The notes: a model not told the origin generated them from the sequence alone. Numbered from the stretch's first letter, positions 51,825 through 61,161 are shown. The stretch: DNA of 64,000 bases from QHCA01 sp038237645 (GCA_038237645.1 JBBRYN010000005.1:1-64000); one strand, 5' to 3'. A program made the numbers and translations.

Positions 51825-53236
51825 TCGTCGTGGCGGCGGCGCGCCCGCTTGGCTTCCCGCCGGGCGTCGGCGCGCACCCGACTGTCGTCGTTGAGTCGGA
51901 CGTCGGTGCCGCGCAGGGTGGGCGTGAGCTGCACGTCGCCGGCAGGCGTCATCGGCTCCCAGTCGAAGCACACGTCGCCGACGGTGACGGTGGCCCCGGG
52001 CCGGGCACCAGCCTCGACGAGCGACTTCTCCACCCCGAGGCGGGCCAGCCGGTCACCGAGATAGCCGATCGCCTCGTCGTTGCCGAAGTCTGTCTGCCGG
52101 ACCCAGCGTGCCGGCTTCGTACCGTGCACGAGAAAGGCCCCGTCCTCGGCCGGGTCGGGTTCGACCGCGAAGTCCGGCTCGTCGACGGCCCGGGGACGCA
52201 GGACGATGCGGGTGGCGCCGGGCGCCGGCAGGGTGGCCCGATGAGCGGCTACCGCGGTGGCCAGGGCGAACGACAACTCGCGCAGGCCCTCGCCGGTGGC
52301 CGCGCTGATCAGATGCACCGGCAGGCCACGCTGTTCGAACTCCGGGCGGACCATCTCGGCAAGGTCGCGTCCCTGCGGCACGTCGACCTTGTTGAGCGTC
52401 ACCAGGCGCGGCCTGCCGCCCAGGCCGCCGTACTCCGCAAGCTCGTGCTCCAGGGCGTCGACGTCGGAGAGAGGATCGCGGCCGGGTTCGTCGGTGGCCG
52501 TGTCCACGACGTGGACCAGCACCGCGCAGCGCTCGATGTGCCGGAGGAACTCCAGGCCCAGCCCGCGGCCTTCGGCCGCGCCCGGGATGAGGCCGGGTAC
52601 GTCGGCAACGGTGAAGACCGTCTCACCGGCGCTGACCACCCCGAGGTTGGGCACGAGCGTCGTGAACGGGTAGTCGGCGATCTTGGGCCGGGCGGCCGAT
52701 AGTACGGAGATCAGCGAGGACTTGCCCGCGCTGGGGAAGCCGACCAGGCCCACGTCGGCGACGCTCTTCAACTCCAGGGTGACATCGGCCCGCTCGCCGG
52801 GCTCGCCGAGCAGGGCAAAGCCGGGAGCCTTGCGGCGTGCGGAGGCCAGCGCGGCGTTGCCGAGGCCGCCGCGACCGCCATGTGCGGCGGCATAGCGCGT
52901 GCCGGCGCCGACGAGATCGGCCAGCACCTCACCGCCGGCGCTCAGCACTACCGTGCCGTCGGGCACGGCCAGATGCAGATGCTCACCGGCCGCACCGTTG
53001 CGGTGGCCGCCCTGCCCCTGCCGGCCGTTGGCTGCCCGCTGGTGCGGGTGATGGTGGAAGTCCAGCAGGGTATGCGCGCTCGGCTCCACCACCAGGGCGA
53101 CGTCGCCGCCGTTGCCGCCATTGCCGCCGTCCGGACCGCCGAGCGGCCTGAACTTCTCCCGATGCACCGACGAGCACCCGTGGCCGCCGTCGCCCGCAGC
53201 AAGGTGCAACACCACGCGGTCGATGAAGCTGGCCAT
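51821..53236 (-). CDS. obgE: GTPase ObgE/CgtA
   Basis: Ribosome-assembly and stress GTPase. 471 aa. Glycine-rich Obg fold (GGPDGGNGGNGGDVALVVE), G domain with GFPSAGKS (166-173), DVPGLIPGAAEGRGLG, and NKVD. An OCT-like C-terminal domain and basic tail (RADARREAKRARRRHDE) follow. The 84-base gap before it contains no obvious promoter, so it is probably read from the rplU-rpmA promoter. Confidence 0.97.
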   Translation of the reverse strand: MASFIDRVVLHLAAGDGGHGCSSVHREKFRPLGGPDGGNGGNGGDVALVVEPSAHTLLDFHHHPHQRAANGRQGQGGHRNGAAGEHLHLAVPDGTVVLSAGGEVLADLVGAGTRYAAAHGGRGGLGNAALASARRKAPGFALLGEPGERADVTLELKSVADVGLVGFPSAGKSSLISVLSAARPKIADYPFTTLVPNLGVVSAGETVFTVADVPGLIPGAAEGRGLGLEFLRHIERCAVLVHVVDTATDEPGRDPLSDVDALEHELAEYGGLGGRPRLVTLNKVDVPQGRDLAEMVRPEFEQRGLPVHLISAATGEGLRELSFALATAVAAHRATLPAPGATRIVLRPRAVDEPDFAVEPDPAEDGAFLVHGTKPARWVRQTDFGNDEAIGYLGDRLARLGVEKSLVEAGARPGATVTVGDVCFDWEPMTPAGDVQLTPTLRGTDVRLNDDSRVRADARREAKRARRRHDE

Positions 53237-53320
53237 GCTGGGACCTCTCTACGCGGTGCGGACGGAGGGCGAGCCGCAAGCCCCGGGCCCGCCCCGCTCG
53301 GCCGCTCGGCGGCGCTCCGG

Positions 53321-53578
53321 CTAGGACCCCACCGGCACGACGCTCACGATCCTGCGGTTTCGCCGCGTCGAGAACAGCACGGCGCCGGCGTCGAGCGCGA
53401 ACAGGGTGTCGTCCTTGCCCCGGCCGACGGCGGGCCCGGGGTGGAAATGCGTGCCGCGCTGGCGGACGAGGATCTCGCCCGCATTGACGACCTGTCCGCC
53501 GTAGCGCTTGACGCCGAGGAACTGGGCGTTGGAGTCGCGGCCGTTGCGCGAGGAGGATGCGCCCTTCTTGTGTGCCAT
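53321..53578 (-). CDS. rpmA: Large ribosomal subunit protein bL27
   Basis: Reaches into the peptidyl-transferase centre. 85 aa: AHKKGASSSRNGRDSNAQFLGVKRYGG start with no N-terminal extension, VLVRQRGTHFHPG-like ILVRQRGTHFHPGPAVGRGKDDTLFAL. It lies ten bases after rplU. Confidence 0.97.
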   Translation of the reverse strand: MAHKKGASSSRNGRDSNAQFLGVKRYGGQVVNAGEILVRQRGTHFHPGPAVGRGKDDTLFALDAGAVLFSTRRNRRIVSVVPVGS

Positions 53579-53588
53579 GTCGCTGCGC

Positions 53589-53903
53589 CTACTTCCCGCT
53601 GGTGATGCCGGTGACCCTCACCTGGGTGTGCTTCTGGCGATGCCCCTGGCGCTTGCGGTATCCGGTCTTGTTCTTGTATTTGAGGATGGAGAGCTTTACG
53701 CCCTTGGTATGGGCGACGACCTCGACGTCGACGATGACCTCGGCCAACTTCGCGGCGTCACTGGTGACCGTCCAACCGTCGACGAGGAGCAGGGCCGGCA
53801 GGGTCAGCGCAGCGCCTGGCGCGCCGTCGAGCTTCTCGGTCTCGATGACGTCGCCCTCGGCGACCCGGTACTGCTTGCCGCCGGACTTGACAATGGCGTA
53901 CAC
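53589..53903 (-). CDS. rplU: Large ribosomal subunit protein bL21
   Basis: 104 aa 50S protein. YAIVKSGGKQYRVAEGDVIE start and KYKNKTGYRKRQGHRQKHTQ with the conserved IxKYKxKxxYRxxxGHRQ signature near the C-terminus. GTG at 53903 follows a GAGGAG (about nine bases). First gene of rplU-rpmA-obgE-proB-proA-pepN. Confidence 0.97.
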   Translation of the reverse strand: MYAIVKSGGKQYRVAEGDVIETEKLDGAPGAALTLPALLLVDGWTVTSDAAKLAEVIVDVEVVAHTKGVKLSILKYKNKTGYRKRQGHRQKHTQVRVTGITSGK

Positions 53904-53992
53904 GACTTGCTGGCTCCTCGACTCGTGATGATCGCCCACATGACGGCAACCGGGGCACGGCTGTGGCGGGGCCCGGAAGGCACGCGGAACAA

Positions 53993-54006
53993 CCCGCCAT
54001 GGCGGG
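53993..54006. promoter_or_regulatory. Palindrome at the start of the rplU leader
   Basis: CCCGCCATGGCGGG is a perfect 14-bp palindrome just downstream of the predicted transcription start. In RNA it can fold into a 5-bp stem with a CAUG loop, as in ribosomal-protein leaders that bind their own product. No function is proven. Confidence 0.4.
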
Positions 54007-54014
54007 CGCGCTCC

Positions 54015-54044
54015 AGGGTACGGCGAGCGCGCGGGCCCGGTCAA
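54015..54044 (-). promoter_or_regulatory. Promoter of the rplU-rpmA-obgE operon
   Basis: On the minus strand TTGACC (54039-54044), an 18-bp spacer, and TACCCT (54015-54020). Transcription should begin near 54008, leaving a leader of about 105 bases before rplU. It is the best promoter in the gap between rne and rplU. Confidence 0.65.
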
Positions 54045-54072
54045 CCGAGCGGGTGCGCTCCCCTACCGCGGC

Positions 54073-56712
54073 TCACCTGACGTGCGGCGCGGAGAGCGTC
54101 CGGGCCGGCGGGCTGTCGGTCGGCGGTCCCGGGGGGCGCGAAGCAGCCCGCCGGCGGCGAAGCTGCGGGACCGCTACGGCGACCGGGTCCGCCAACTGCC
54201 CGCCGATCGGCCGTGCTGCCACCGACGGCTGAGGTAGCAACCCGTCGGATGGCTGCTCGATGACGACAAGGTCCGCAGCCGGCTCTCCAACGGGGGTTTC
54301 ATCGGGGGATTCGGCCGGCGCGGACGGCTCGTCCGGGTCCGGCGGTCGGTCGAGTTCGGTGGGCCGACGGGGGCCGGCCGCCTCGGCGGAATCGGCGGCC
54401 TCGACGGAATCGACGGAATCGACCGGCCGGGCGGTGTCGCGGCCGCCTCCGCCGGCACGGCGCTTGCGTACCTTCGGCTCGGCGACGTCATGCCGCTGCT
54501 CGGCGGCCGTCGAGTGCTCGACCGGCTCCAGGTGCACGATCAGCCCCCGGCCCTTGCACACCTCGCACGGCTCGGAAAAGACCTCCAGCAGGCCCTGACC
54601 CACCCGCTTGCGGGTCATCTGGACCAATCCCAGCGAGGTCACCTCCGCGACCTGGTGGCGGGTCCGGTCGCGGCCCAGGCACTCGGTCAGCCGGCGCAGA
54701 ACCAGGTCGCGGTTGGCCTCGATGATCATGTCGATGAAGTCGATGACGATCATGCCGCCGATGTCGCGCAGCCGAAGCTGCCGGACGATCTCCTCGGCGG
54801 CCTCGAGATTGTTGCGGGTGACGGTCTCCTCGAGGTTGCCCCCCTTGCCGATGAACTTGCCGGTGTTGACGTCCACCACGGTCATCGCCTCGGTGCGGTC
54901 GATGACCAGCGAGCCGCCGCTGGGCAGCCAGACCTTGCGGTCGAGCGCCTTGGCAAGCTGCTCGTCGATCCGCAGGTCGGCGAAGATGTCGGTTTCGGCC
55001 TTGGGCCGGGACAACCGGTCGACCAGATCCGGCGAGACGTGCTTGACGTATTCCTCGACCAGCTCCCACGCCTCGTCCCCGGCGACGATCAGCCTGTTGA
55101 AGTCCTCGTTGAAGATGTCGCGGACGACGCGGATGACCAGGTCGGGCTCGCCGTAGAGCAGCGCCGGCGCCGGCGCCTTGGCCGCCTTCTGCTGGATGGC
55201 CTCCCACTGTGCCCGCAGCCGCTTCACGTCGCGCGTCAGCTCTTCCTCGGTGGCCCCCTCCGCGGCGGTGCGGATGATCACACCGGCCTCGTCGGGCACG
55301 ATCTCCTTGAGAATGTCCTTGAGCCGCTTGCGTTCGGTGTCGGGCAGCTTGCGGCTGATCCCCGTCATGGAGCCTTCGGGGACGTAGACCAGGAACCGGC
55401 CGGGAAGGCTGATCTGACTGGTCAGGCGGGCGCCCTTGTGGCCGACGGGATCCTTGGTGACCTGCGTGAGCACCGACTGGCCGGCCTTGAGGGCATCCTC
55501 GATCCGGCGCGACTTGCCCTCCATGCCGGCGGCGTCCCAGTTGACCTCGCCGGCGTACAGCACCGCGTTGCGGCCCTTGCCGATGTCGACGAAGGCGGCC
55601 TCCATGCTGGGCAGGACGTTTTGCACCTTGCCGAGGTAGACGTTGCCGGCGTAGGCCGTGGCGCTCGCCTTGGTCACGTAGTGCTCGACCAGCACGCCGT
55701 CTTCGAGTACGGCGACCTGGGTGCGATCGTTCACCTGGCGGACCACCATCACCCGGTCGACGGCCTCCCGGCGGGCCAGGAACTCCGCCTCGGTGATGAT
55801 CGCCGGGCGACGCCGGCTCTGGTCCCGTCCGTCGCGCCGGCGCTGCCGCTTGGCCTCCAGCCGGACCGAACCCTTGACGCCCTGCACCTCGTCCTCGGCG
55901 TCGCGGCCGCGGGGGGCGCGGGTCTTGCGCACCTTGACCACCGTGTCGGGTGGATCGTCGACGGGGGCCGTCTCCTCGCCGTCGACCTCGCCGCCCGTCC
56001 GGCGGCGACGTCGCCGGCGCCGCCGCGTGGCGGCGCTGTCGCTGCCGCCCTCCTCGGCCTGCTCCTCGGCATCGGCCCGAACCGTCGCGGTCAAGGCCGC
56101 AGCGCCATCGGCCGGGTCGTCGACCGCAGCGTCCGTGCCGTCAGCGGTCAAGGCTGCATCGTCAGCGGCCGAACCGCCCTTGCCGCGGCCGCGTCCGCGC
56201 CTGCCTCGACGGCGGCCCGGCCGGTCGCCGTCGGCGGCGACCGCGTCCCCCGCCGGCGGTGCCTCGGGGGCCGGTGTCTGCCCGGCGGCCTGAGCAGCCT
56301 TCCTCGGCTGGGTGGCCGGCTGCGCCGGGGACGCCACCGGCTGTACGGGCTCCGGGGCGATGAAAGCTACGGCCGGCGGGGCCGGCGAGACCCTGGCCGC
56401 CTTGCGAGTGGCCTTGGCGGGCGCCTCGGCCTCGGCCGCGTGCCCAGCCAACTCCCCCGACACCGTGGCCGCCGGCTCTCCTGGCACTGCCGTCGCCAAG
56501 GACTTGCGGACGCGCTTGACTGCCTTCTTGGCCACCTTCTTGGCCGGCCGTGGCTCACCGGCGTCCGGCTGCTCAGCTACCGCGGACTGATTTGCTGCCG
56601 GGGGGGGCGCGGTCGCCTTCTTCGTGGTGCGCTTTCGGGCGCGGGTCGGTGGTGCGTCGGCGGCGGGGCTCTCGCCCGTATCGGGGCCGCCGGTGGGCTC
56701 GGTATCGAGCAT
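54073..56712 (-). CDS. rne: Ribonuclease E/G family protein
   Basis: Endonuclease for rRNA processing and mRNA decay. 879 aa. Residues 1-300 are an Ala/Pro/Arg/Lys-rich disordered region unlike the E. coli layout, where the scaffold is C-terminal. The S1 domain follows (VYLGKVQNVLPSMEAAFVDI), then the catalytic core with MIVIDFIDMIIEANRD-type metal site and the Zn-link CEVCKGRG near 760. ATG at 56712 has GGAG nine bases upstream; an ATG at 56808 is less likely. Position beside rplU-rpmA-obgE is conserved in actinobacteria. Confidence 0.94.
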   Translation of the reverse strand: MLDTEPTGGPDTGESPAADAPPTRARKRTTKKATAPPPAANQSAVAEQPDAGEPRPAKKVAKKAVKRVRKSLATAVPGEPAATVSGELAGHAAEAEAPAKATRKAARVSPAPPAVAFIAPEPVQPVASPAQPATQPRKAAQAAGQTPAPEAPPAGDAVAADGDRPGRRRGRRGRGRGKGGSAADDAALTADGTDAAVDDPADGAAALTATVRADAEEQAEEGGSDSAATRRRRRRRRRTGGEVDGEETAPVDDPPDTVVKVRKTRAPRGRDAEDEVQGVKGSVRLEAKRQRRRDGRDQSRRRPAIITEAEFLARREAVDRVMVVRQVNDRTQVAVLEDGVLVEHYVTKASATAYAGNVYLGKVQNVLPSMEAAFVDIGKGRNAVLYAGEVNWDAAGMEGKSRRIEDALKAGQSVLTQVTKDPVGHKGARLTSQISLPGRFLVYVPEGSMTGISRKLPDTERKRLKDILKEIVPDEAGVIIRTAAEGATEEELTRDVKRLRAQWEAIQQKAAKAPAPALLYGEPDLVIRVVRDIFNEDFNRLIVAGDEAWELVEEYVKHVSPDLVDRLSRPKAETDIFADLRIDEQLAKALDRKVWLPSGGSLVIDRTEAMTVVDVNTGKFIGKGGNLEETVTRNNLEAAEEIVRQLRLRDIGGMIVIDFIDMIIEANRDLVLRRLTECLGRDRTRHQVAEVTSLGLVQMTRKRVGQGLLEVFSEPCEVCKGRGLIVHLEPVEHSTAAEQRHDVAEPKVRKRRAGGGGRDTARPVDSVDSVEAADSAEAAGPRRPTELDRPPDPDEPSAPAESPDETPVGEPAADLVVIEQPSDGLLPQPSVAARPIGGQLADPVAVAVPQLRRRRAASRPPGPPTDSPPARTLSAPHVR

Positions 56713-56773
56713 CCGGTAAGTCTCCGTTCGGTCCCCGGGCGCGTGTGACGCGGCCGCAGGGACTCTCTGGTCG

Positions 56774-56789
56774 GTGCGCGTTAGCGCAC
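56774..56789. promoter_or_regulatory. Hairpin in the rne leader region
   Basis: GTGCGC-GTTA-GCGCAC is a perfect 6-bp stem with a four-base loop, 60-80 bases before the rne ATG, in the gap after the TIGR03936 gene. It could be part of an rne autoregulatory leader or a weak terminator. Confidence 0.3.
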
Positions 56790-56846
56790 GGTGTGTAGTG
56801 CGTGCCACGGCGCAGGGGCCGTGAAGTCTTCAGGTGTGAACGCGGC

Positions 56847-57614
56847 CTAGACCGTGCCCACGTCCGCCGACGGAGCCCGATCCGCCTCGAGCGGATCAGT
56901 GATCTGGCCGGTCGCGTCGAGCGAACCCTGAGCGATTCGGGTCGCACGTGGCGGCTCCGGCAGTTCCAGGTCGGCCACGGACTGCAGGCCGGTCAGAACA
57001 TCGTCGGGTCGCACCGCGGGCGTCACATGCCGTACGACCATCTCCAGTGTCGCACAGTCACCACCCGATTCGCCCGGATCGCCCAGCGTGTCTGCCCGGA
57101 GCACCGGCGCCCGGGCGTCGAGCACCCGTTTGCCGTTCTTGGTGAGTCGCTCCACCGGCACGTCGGTGGCGGCCAGGAAACGCTCGACCGCGGCGGCCAG
57201 CGCATCGGGCGGCACGCCGGGGAGCACCACGCGCCACAGCGACACGTCGATCCGCTCGGGAAGGCTGCCCCCCGAGGCCTGCACGACCTCCAGCAGGTCC
57301 AGGCCGTCGGGCAGGGAGGCATCCAGCGCCGCCCGCAGCCGGTCCGGGTCGACCCGGCGGGCAAGCCCGATTTCCAGGTACTCCGCCTCGCTGGCCACGC
57401 CGGTCGGGCTCGCGCCGACGTAGGACACCTTGGGATGCGGGCTGAACCCGGCTGAATAGCCCATCGGCACCTCGGCTCGGCGCAGTGCCCGCTCGAAGGC
57501 CCGGGCGAAGTCGCGATGCGAGGTGAAGCGGAGCCGGCCACGCTTGGCGTAGCGGACCCGCAACCGCTGCACGACCGGCGGCGGCGGCTCGCCCTCGGGC
57601 TGCCGCCTGCTCAC
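56847..57614 (-). CDS. TIGR03936-type (DUF2344) radical-SAM-associated protein
   Basis: 255 aa. VRYAKRGRLRFTSHRDFARAFERALRRAEVPMGYSAGFSPHPKVSY in parts and EYLEIGLARRVDP are the DUF2344 signature. It is always found beside the TIGR03960 radical SAM protein, sometimes fused to it, and the pair is thought to modify tRNA or rRNA; the reaction is unknown. The two genes lie 91 bp apart here. The C-terminal tail is acidic. Confidence 0.92.
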   Translation of the reverse strand: MSRRQPEGEPPPPVVQRLRVRYAKRGRLRFTSHRDFARAFERALRRAEVPMGYSAGFSPHPKVSYVGASPTGVASEAEYLEIGLARRVDPDRLRAALDASLPDGLDLLEVVQASGGSLPERIDVSLWRVVLPGVPPDALAAAVERFLAATDVPVERLTKNGKRVLDARAPVLRADTLGDPGESGGDCATLEMVVRHVTPAVRPDDVLTGLQSVADLELPEPPRATRIAQGSLDATGQITDPLEADRAPSADVGTV

Positions 57615-57705
57615 GCGCCCACTCCGTCCGCCAACTCAGAGCTGTGGATACAAATCCGCGCTGAGGCCAGGGAAAGTTTCCGCAAGGCGATGAGGCGAAC
57701 GGCCC

Positions 57706-59628
57706 TCACCTGACGGTGAGCGGGAGCAGCGTGCGACCCGTCGGCCCGATCTGGATCTCGGTGCTCATCCCCGGGCAGACGCCGCAGTCGAAACACGGGG
57801 TCCACCTGCAGTCGTCCTGCTCCTGGCCAGCCAGCGCGTCCTGCCAATCGGCCCAGAGCCACTCCTTGTCCAGCCCGGAGTCGAGGTGGTCCCACGGCAG
57901 CACCTCGGTCTCGCCCCGCTCGCGGGTGGTGTACCAGTCGAGGTCGAGGCCGTGAGCCGGCAGCACCCGCTCGCAGGCACGGGCCCAGCGATCGTAGGAG
58001 AAGTGCTCGCTCCAGCCGTCGAAGCGGCCGCCGTCCTCCCACACCGCCCGGATCACCGCACCCACCCGCCGGTCGCCGCGGGAGAGCAGGCCCTCGACGA
58101 TGCCCGGCTTACCATCGTGGTAGCGGAAGCCGATCGCCTTGCCCACGACGCGATCGCTGTTGATGGCGCCCCGAAGTGCCTTGAGCCGACGGTCGATCGT
58201 CTCGGCGCCGGCCTGGGCCGCCCACTGGAACGGCGTGTGCGGCTTCGGCACGAAACCGCCGATGGACACCGTGCAGCGGACGTCCTTCGTACCCGTCGCC
58301 GTTCGCCCGGCCCGGATCACGTCCTGTGCCATCCGGGCGATCTCGAGCACGTCGTCGTCGGTCTCGGTGGGCAGGCCGCACATGAAGTAGAGCTTCACCT
58401 GGCGCCAGCCGGCCGAGTAGGCAGTCGTCACCGTACGGATGAGGTCCTCGTGCGACACCATCTTGTTGATCACCCGGCGCAGCCGCTCGGAGCCGCCTTC
58501 GGGAGCGAACGTGAGCCCGGACCGGCGGCCGCCCCGCGACAACTCGTTGGCGAGGGTGACGTTGAAGGCGTCGACCCGGGTCGACGGCAGCGACAGGCCG
58601 GTCTGCGTGCCTTCGTAGCGATCGGCCAGGGCATGGGCGATCTCGCCGATCTCGGAGTGGTCGGCCGAGGACAGCGAGAGCAGGCCGACCTCGGTGAACC
58701 CGGTCGCCTTGAGGCTGGCGTCGACCATCTCGCCGATGCCGGTGATCGACCGCTCGCGTACCGGCCGGGTGATCATGCCGGCCTGGCAGAACCGGCAGCC
58801 GCGGGTGCACCCGCGGAAGATCTCCACACTCGCCCGCTCGTGCACCGTCTCCGCCAGCGGGACCAGCGGCTGCTTCGGGTACGGCCAGGCATCAAGATCC
58901 ATCGTGGTGCGCTTGTGCACCCGCAACGGCACGCCGGCCCGGTTGGGCACGACCCGGCGGATCCGGCCGTCGGGCAGGTAGTCGACGTCGTAGAAGCGGG
59001 GTACGTAGACCGCCTCGGTCCGGGCCAGCCGCAGCAGCACCTCGTCACGCCCGCCCGGTCGCCCGGCGCGGATCCAGTCCCCGATCACCTCACTGATCTC
59101 GCCGACGGCCTCCTCGCCGTCGCCCAGCACGGCGGCATCGATGAAGTCGGCGATCGGCTCGGGGTTGAAGGCCGCGTGCCCGCCCGCGACGACGATCGGC
59201 TGGCCGGTCGAGCGGTCGCGTGACTCCAGTGGCAGGCCGGCCAGGTCGAGGGCGGCAAGCATGTTGGTGTAGCCGAGTTCGGTGGAGAACGAAACGCCGA
59301 GCAGGTCGAAGGCGGCCACCGGGCGGTGGCTGTCGACGGTGAACTGTCCGATACCCCGCTCGCGCATCAGCTCTTCGAGATCGGGCCACACGGCGTACGT
59401 CCGCTCGGCAAGGGCGTCGGGGCGCTCGTTGAGCACTTCGTAGAGGATCTGGATGCCCTGATTGGGCAGGCCCACCTCGTAGGCGTCCGGATACATCAAC
59501 GCCCAGTGCACGTCGACGGCGTCCCAATCCTTGACGGTGGAGTTGAGCTCACCCCCCACGTACTGGATCGGCTTGTGCACCCGCGGCAGCAACGGCTCGA
59601 GCCGCGGGAACAGGGACTCGACCGTCAT
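57706..59628 (-). CDS. TIGR03960-type B12-binding-like radical SAM protein
   Basis: 640 aa. An N-terminal B12-binding-like domain (PIQYVGGELNSTVKDW start; about 50-215) is followed by the radical-SAM core: FRGCTRGCRFCQAG with the CxxxCxxC cluster (about 268-275) and a C-terminal domain with CFDCGVCPG. ATG at 59628 (MTVESLFPRLEPL) is the usual start. Partner of the DUF2344 protein downstream; the substrate is not known. Confidence 0.94.
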   Translation of the reverse strand: MTVESLFPRLEPLLPRVHKPIQYVGGELNSTVKDWDAVDVHWALMYPDAYEVGLPNQGIQILYEVLNERPDALAERTYAVWPDLEELMRERGIGQFTVDSHRPVAAFDLLGVSFSTELGYTNMLAALDLAGLPLESRDRSTGQPIVVAGGHAAFNPEPIADFIDAAVLGDGEEAVGEISEVIGDWIRAGRPGGRDEVLLRLARTEAVYVPRFYDVDYLPDGRIRRVVPNRAGVPLRVHKRTTMDLDAWPYPKQPLVPLAETVHERASVEIFRGCTRGCRFCQAGMITRPVRERSITGIGEMVDASLKATGFTEVGLLSLSSADHSEIGEIAHALADRYEGTQTGLSLPSTRVDAFNVTLANELSRGGRRSGLTFAPEGGSERLRRVINKMVSHEDLIRTVTTAYSAGWRQVKLYFMCGLPTETDDDVLEIARMAQDVIRAGRTATGTKDVRCTVSIGGFVPKPHTPFQWAAQAGAETIDRRLKALRGAINSDRVVGKAIGFRYHDGKPGIVEGLLSRGDRRVGAVIRAVWEDGGRFDGWSEHFSYDRWARACERVLPAHGLDLDWYTTRERGETEVLPWDHLDSGLDKEWLWADWQDALAGQEQDDCRWTPCFDCGVCPGMSTEIQIGPTGRTLLPLTVR

Positions 59629-59639
59629 GAGTGCCCAGC

Positions 59640-60344
59640 CTACGCGCCGGGTACCGGCCGGGCGTCTCGTTGCACGGCGGCCCACGGCGAGGTCGGCAGC
59701 TTCTCGTCCAGCGCTCCGCCCGGCCGGCAGCCGGCGTCCCGGTAGTCATCCGGCATCCGCGGGTAGACGACCAGCCAGTACAACCGGGCAAGAGTGCGGG
59801 CATCGTGGCTCGAGGCACCGAGCAGGCGTGCGGTCATCGCGTCACGCTGCACCGCCGCGCACTCGGTCAGCCGCTCGGACCTGACGCCGCTCGTGTGCAC
59901 CGATTCGTGGGTGAGTACGTGTACGGCGATGTACTCCCCTTCCGACGGATGGTGCTTGTCGGAATTCTGGTAGTCACGCAGGAGGTTGCACTGCTGCCAC
60001 TTGATGTGCGCCACGTGCTCGGGCACGCCGTTCGGGCCCCACTTGACGTACCCCGCCTCGGCGCCGACGTCGACGCTCGCACTGCTCAGCGTCTGGCACT
60101 TGACCTGCACCCTGGTTCCCGCGATCGCGGACGCGACAGCGCCGAGCCTGCTCTCCTGCCGGCGGTGCAGGATGCCCGGGTATGTCGCCACCGCCGAGAG
60201 CACCAGGAGCGCCACGACGGTGATCCTGGGGAAGCCGACCGTCGAGCCCAGCGAGTCCCGCCGACCGCGGATGAGCCAGCGGCCGACGACGAACACCGCG
60301 CCCAGCGCGCTCGCCAGAGCCACCCACGAGAGCAACGGACCCAC
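59640..60344 (-). CDS. Small membrane protein with an HExxH motif
   Basis: I cannot name this 234-aa protein. From the GTG at 60344, which has GGGAGG five bases upstream, it shows two hydrophobic segments (about 3-22, 38-56), then a soluble domain. That domain contains VLTHESVHTSGVRSERLTEC, in which HESVH fits the HExxH zinc-protease signature and the following Glu could be a third ligand. An upstream extension to 60545 is open but Arg-rich and poorly placed. It lies 11 bases before the radical-SAM gene and may share its transcript. Confidence 0.65.
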   Translation of the reverse strand: MGPLLSWVALASALGAVFVVGRWLIRGRRDSLGSTVGFPRITVVALLVLSAVATYPGILHRRQESRLGAVASAIAGTRVQVKCQTLSSASVDVGAEAGYVKWGPNGVPEHVAHIKWQQCNLLRDYQNSDKHHPSEGEYIAVHVLTHESVHTSGVRSERLTECAAVQRDAMTARLLGASSHDARTLARLYWLVVYPRMPDDYRDAGCRPGGALDEKLPTSPWAAVQRDARPVPGA

Positions 60345-60590
60345 CTGCGCCTCCCGGCCCGGCAGGGCCACCCTTGGGGCGTCGGCGCCGACCCGGCCCG
60401 GCTTGACGGCTGTGCTGCCGACCGTCTGCAAGCCGGTGGACCGCGATCGGGCCGCTCGCTGGCCCGGGCGCGAGCCGTCGCGGCCGAAGGCGTGGGAGAA
60501 CACCGCCTGGCATGGGCCGAGGATCTGGTGGCGCTGACCCGCCACGGTCTCGACTGCCAGTGACTTCTGAGCGAGGTCCGCAGGATCCGG

Positions 60591-60962
60591 TCAACGGCTC
60601 AGGTCGTGACCGAGGTCGGCCACCTGGTTCTTCTCGTCGACGAAGACGACGCGGGGCTGGAGGCCGCGTGCCTCGTCATCGGTGACGGCCGCGTAGGCGA
60701 TCACGATGACGAGGTCGCCCGGGACGATGAGACGAGCGCATCCACCGTTGGCACTCATGATCCCCGACCCACGCGCGCCCTCGATCGCATAGGTGACGAG
60801 CCGGGCCCCGTTTGTCACGTCGATGACGTGCACCTGCTCACCGGGCAAGAGGTCTGCCGCGTCAAGGAGGTCGCCATCCACAGTGAGCGAACCCACATAA
60901 TTCAGGTCGGCCTGTGTCACGGTCGCACGATGGATCTTCGATTTCAGCATCGTACGATGCAC
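60591..60962 (-). CDS. panD: Aspartate 1-decarboxylase
   Basis: Makes beta-alanine for pantothenate and CoA. 123 aa pyruvoyl enzyme that cleaves itself at Gly24-Ser25 in ADLNYVGSLTVDGDLLDAADL. The GTG at 60962 is chosen because GGGAGG lies seven bases upstream and the start MHRTMLKSKIHRATVT puts the cleavage site at the usual residue 24/25; an ATG at 60950 would shorten it by four. It is not next to panC or panB here. Confidence 0.95.
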   Translation of the reverse strand: MHRTMLKSKIHRATVTQADLNYVGSLTVDGDLLDAADLLPGEQVHVIDVTNGARLVTYAIEGARGSGIMSANGGCARLIVPGDLVIVIAYAAVTDDEARGLQPRVVFVDEKNQVADLGHDLSR

Positions 60963-61161
60963 GGCCGGTCCTCCCGATGAAGCGGGCTGTCGCTGACGAA
61001 CGGACCAGCGCACCGCGCCTCGCCCGGGAGTGCTGAGCCGGCAGAAGCCAGCCCGGCTCTCGATGCTAACCGAGGGCTGGAGTACTGAGAGATTTCGCCT
61101 ACGTGCTGCTCCGTGGCTTGCCCGGACCCCGCCAACTCATGAACGTCCTGACCGATGGCCG

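Noticed and set aside
54490..56748. 752-codon open frame antisense to rne
   Set aside because: Its composition follows from the codon bias of rne on the other strand; no domain is recognisable.
60345..60545. N-terminal extension of the HExxH protein
   Set aside because: The extension is Arg-rich and lacks a ribosome site, whereas the GTG at 60344 has GGGAGG five bases before it.
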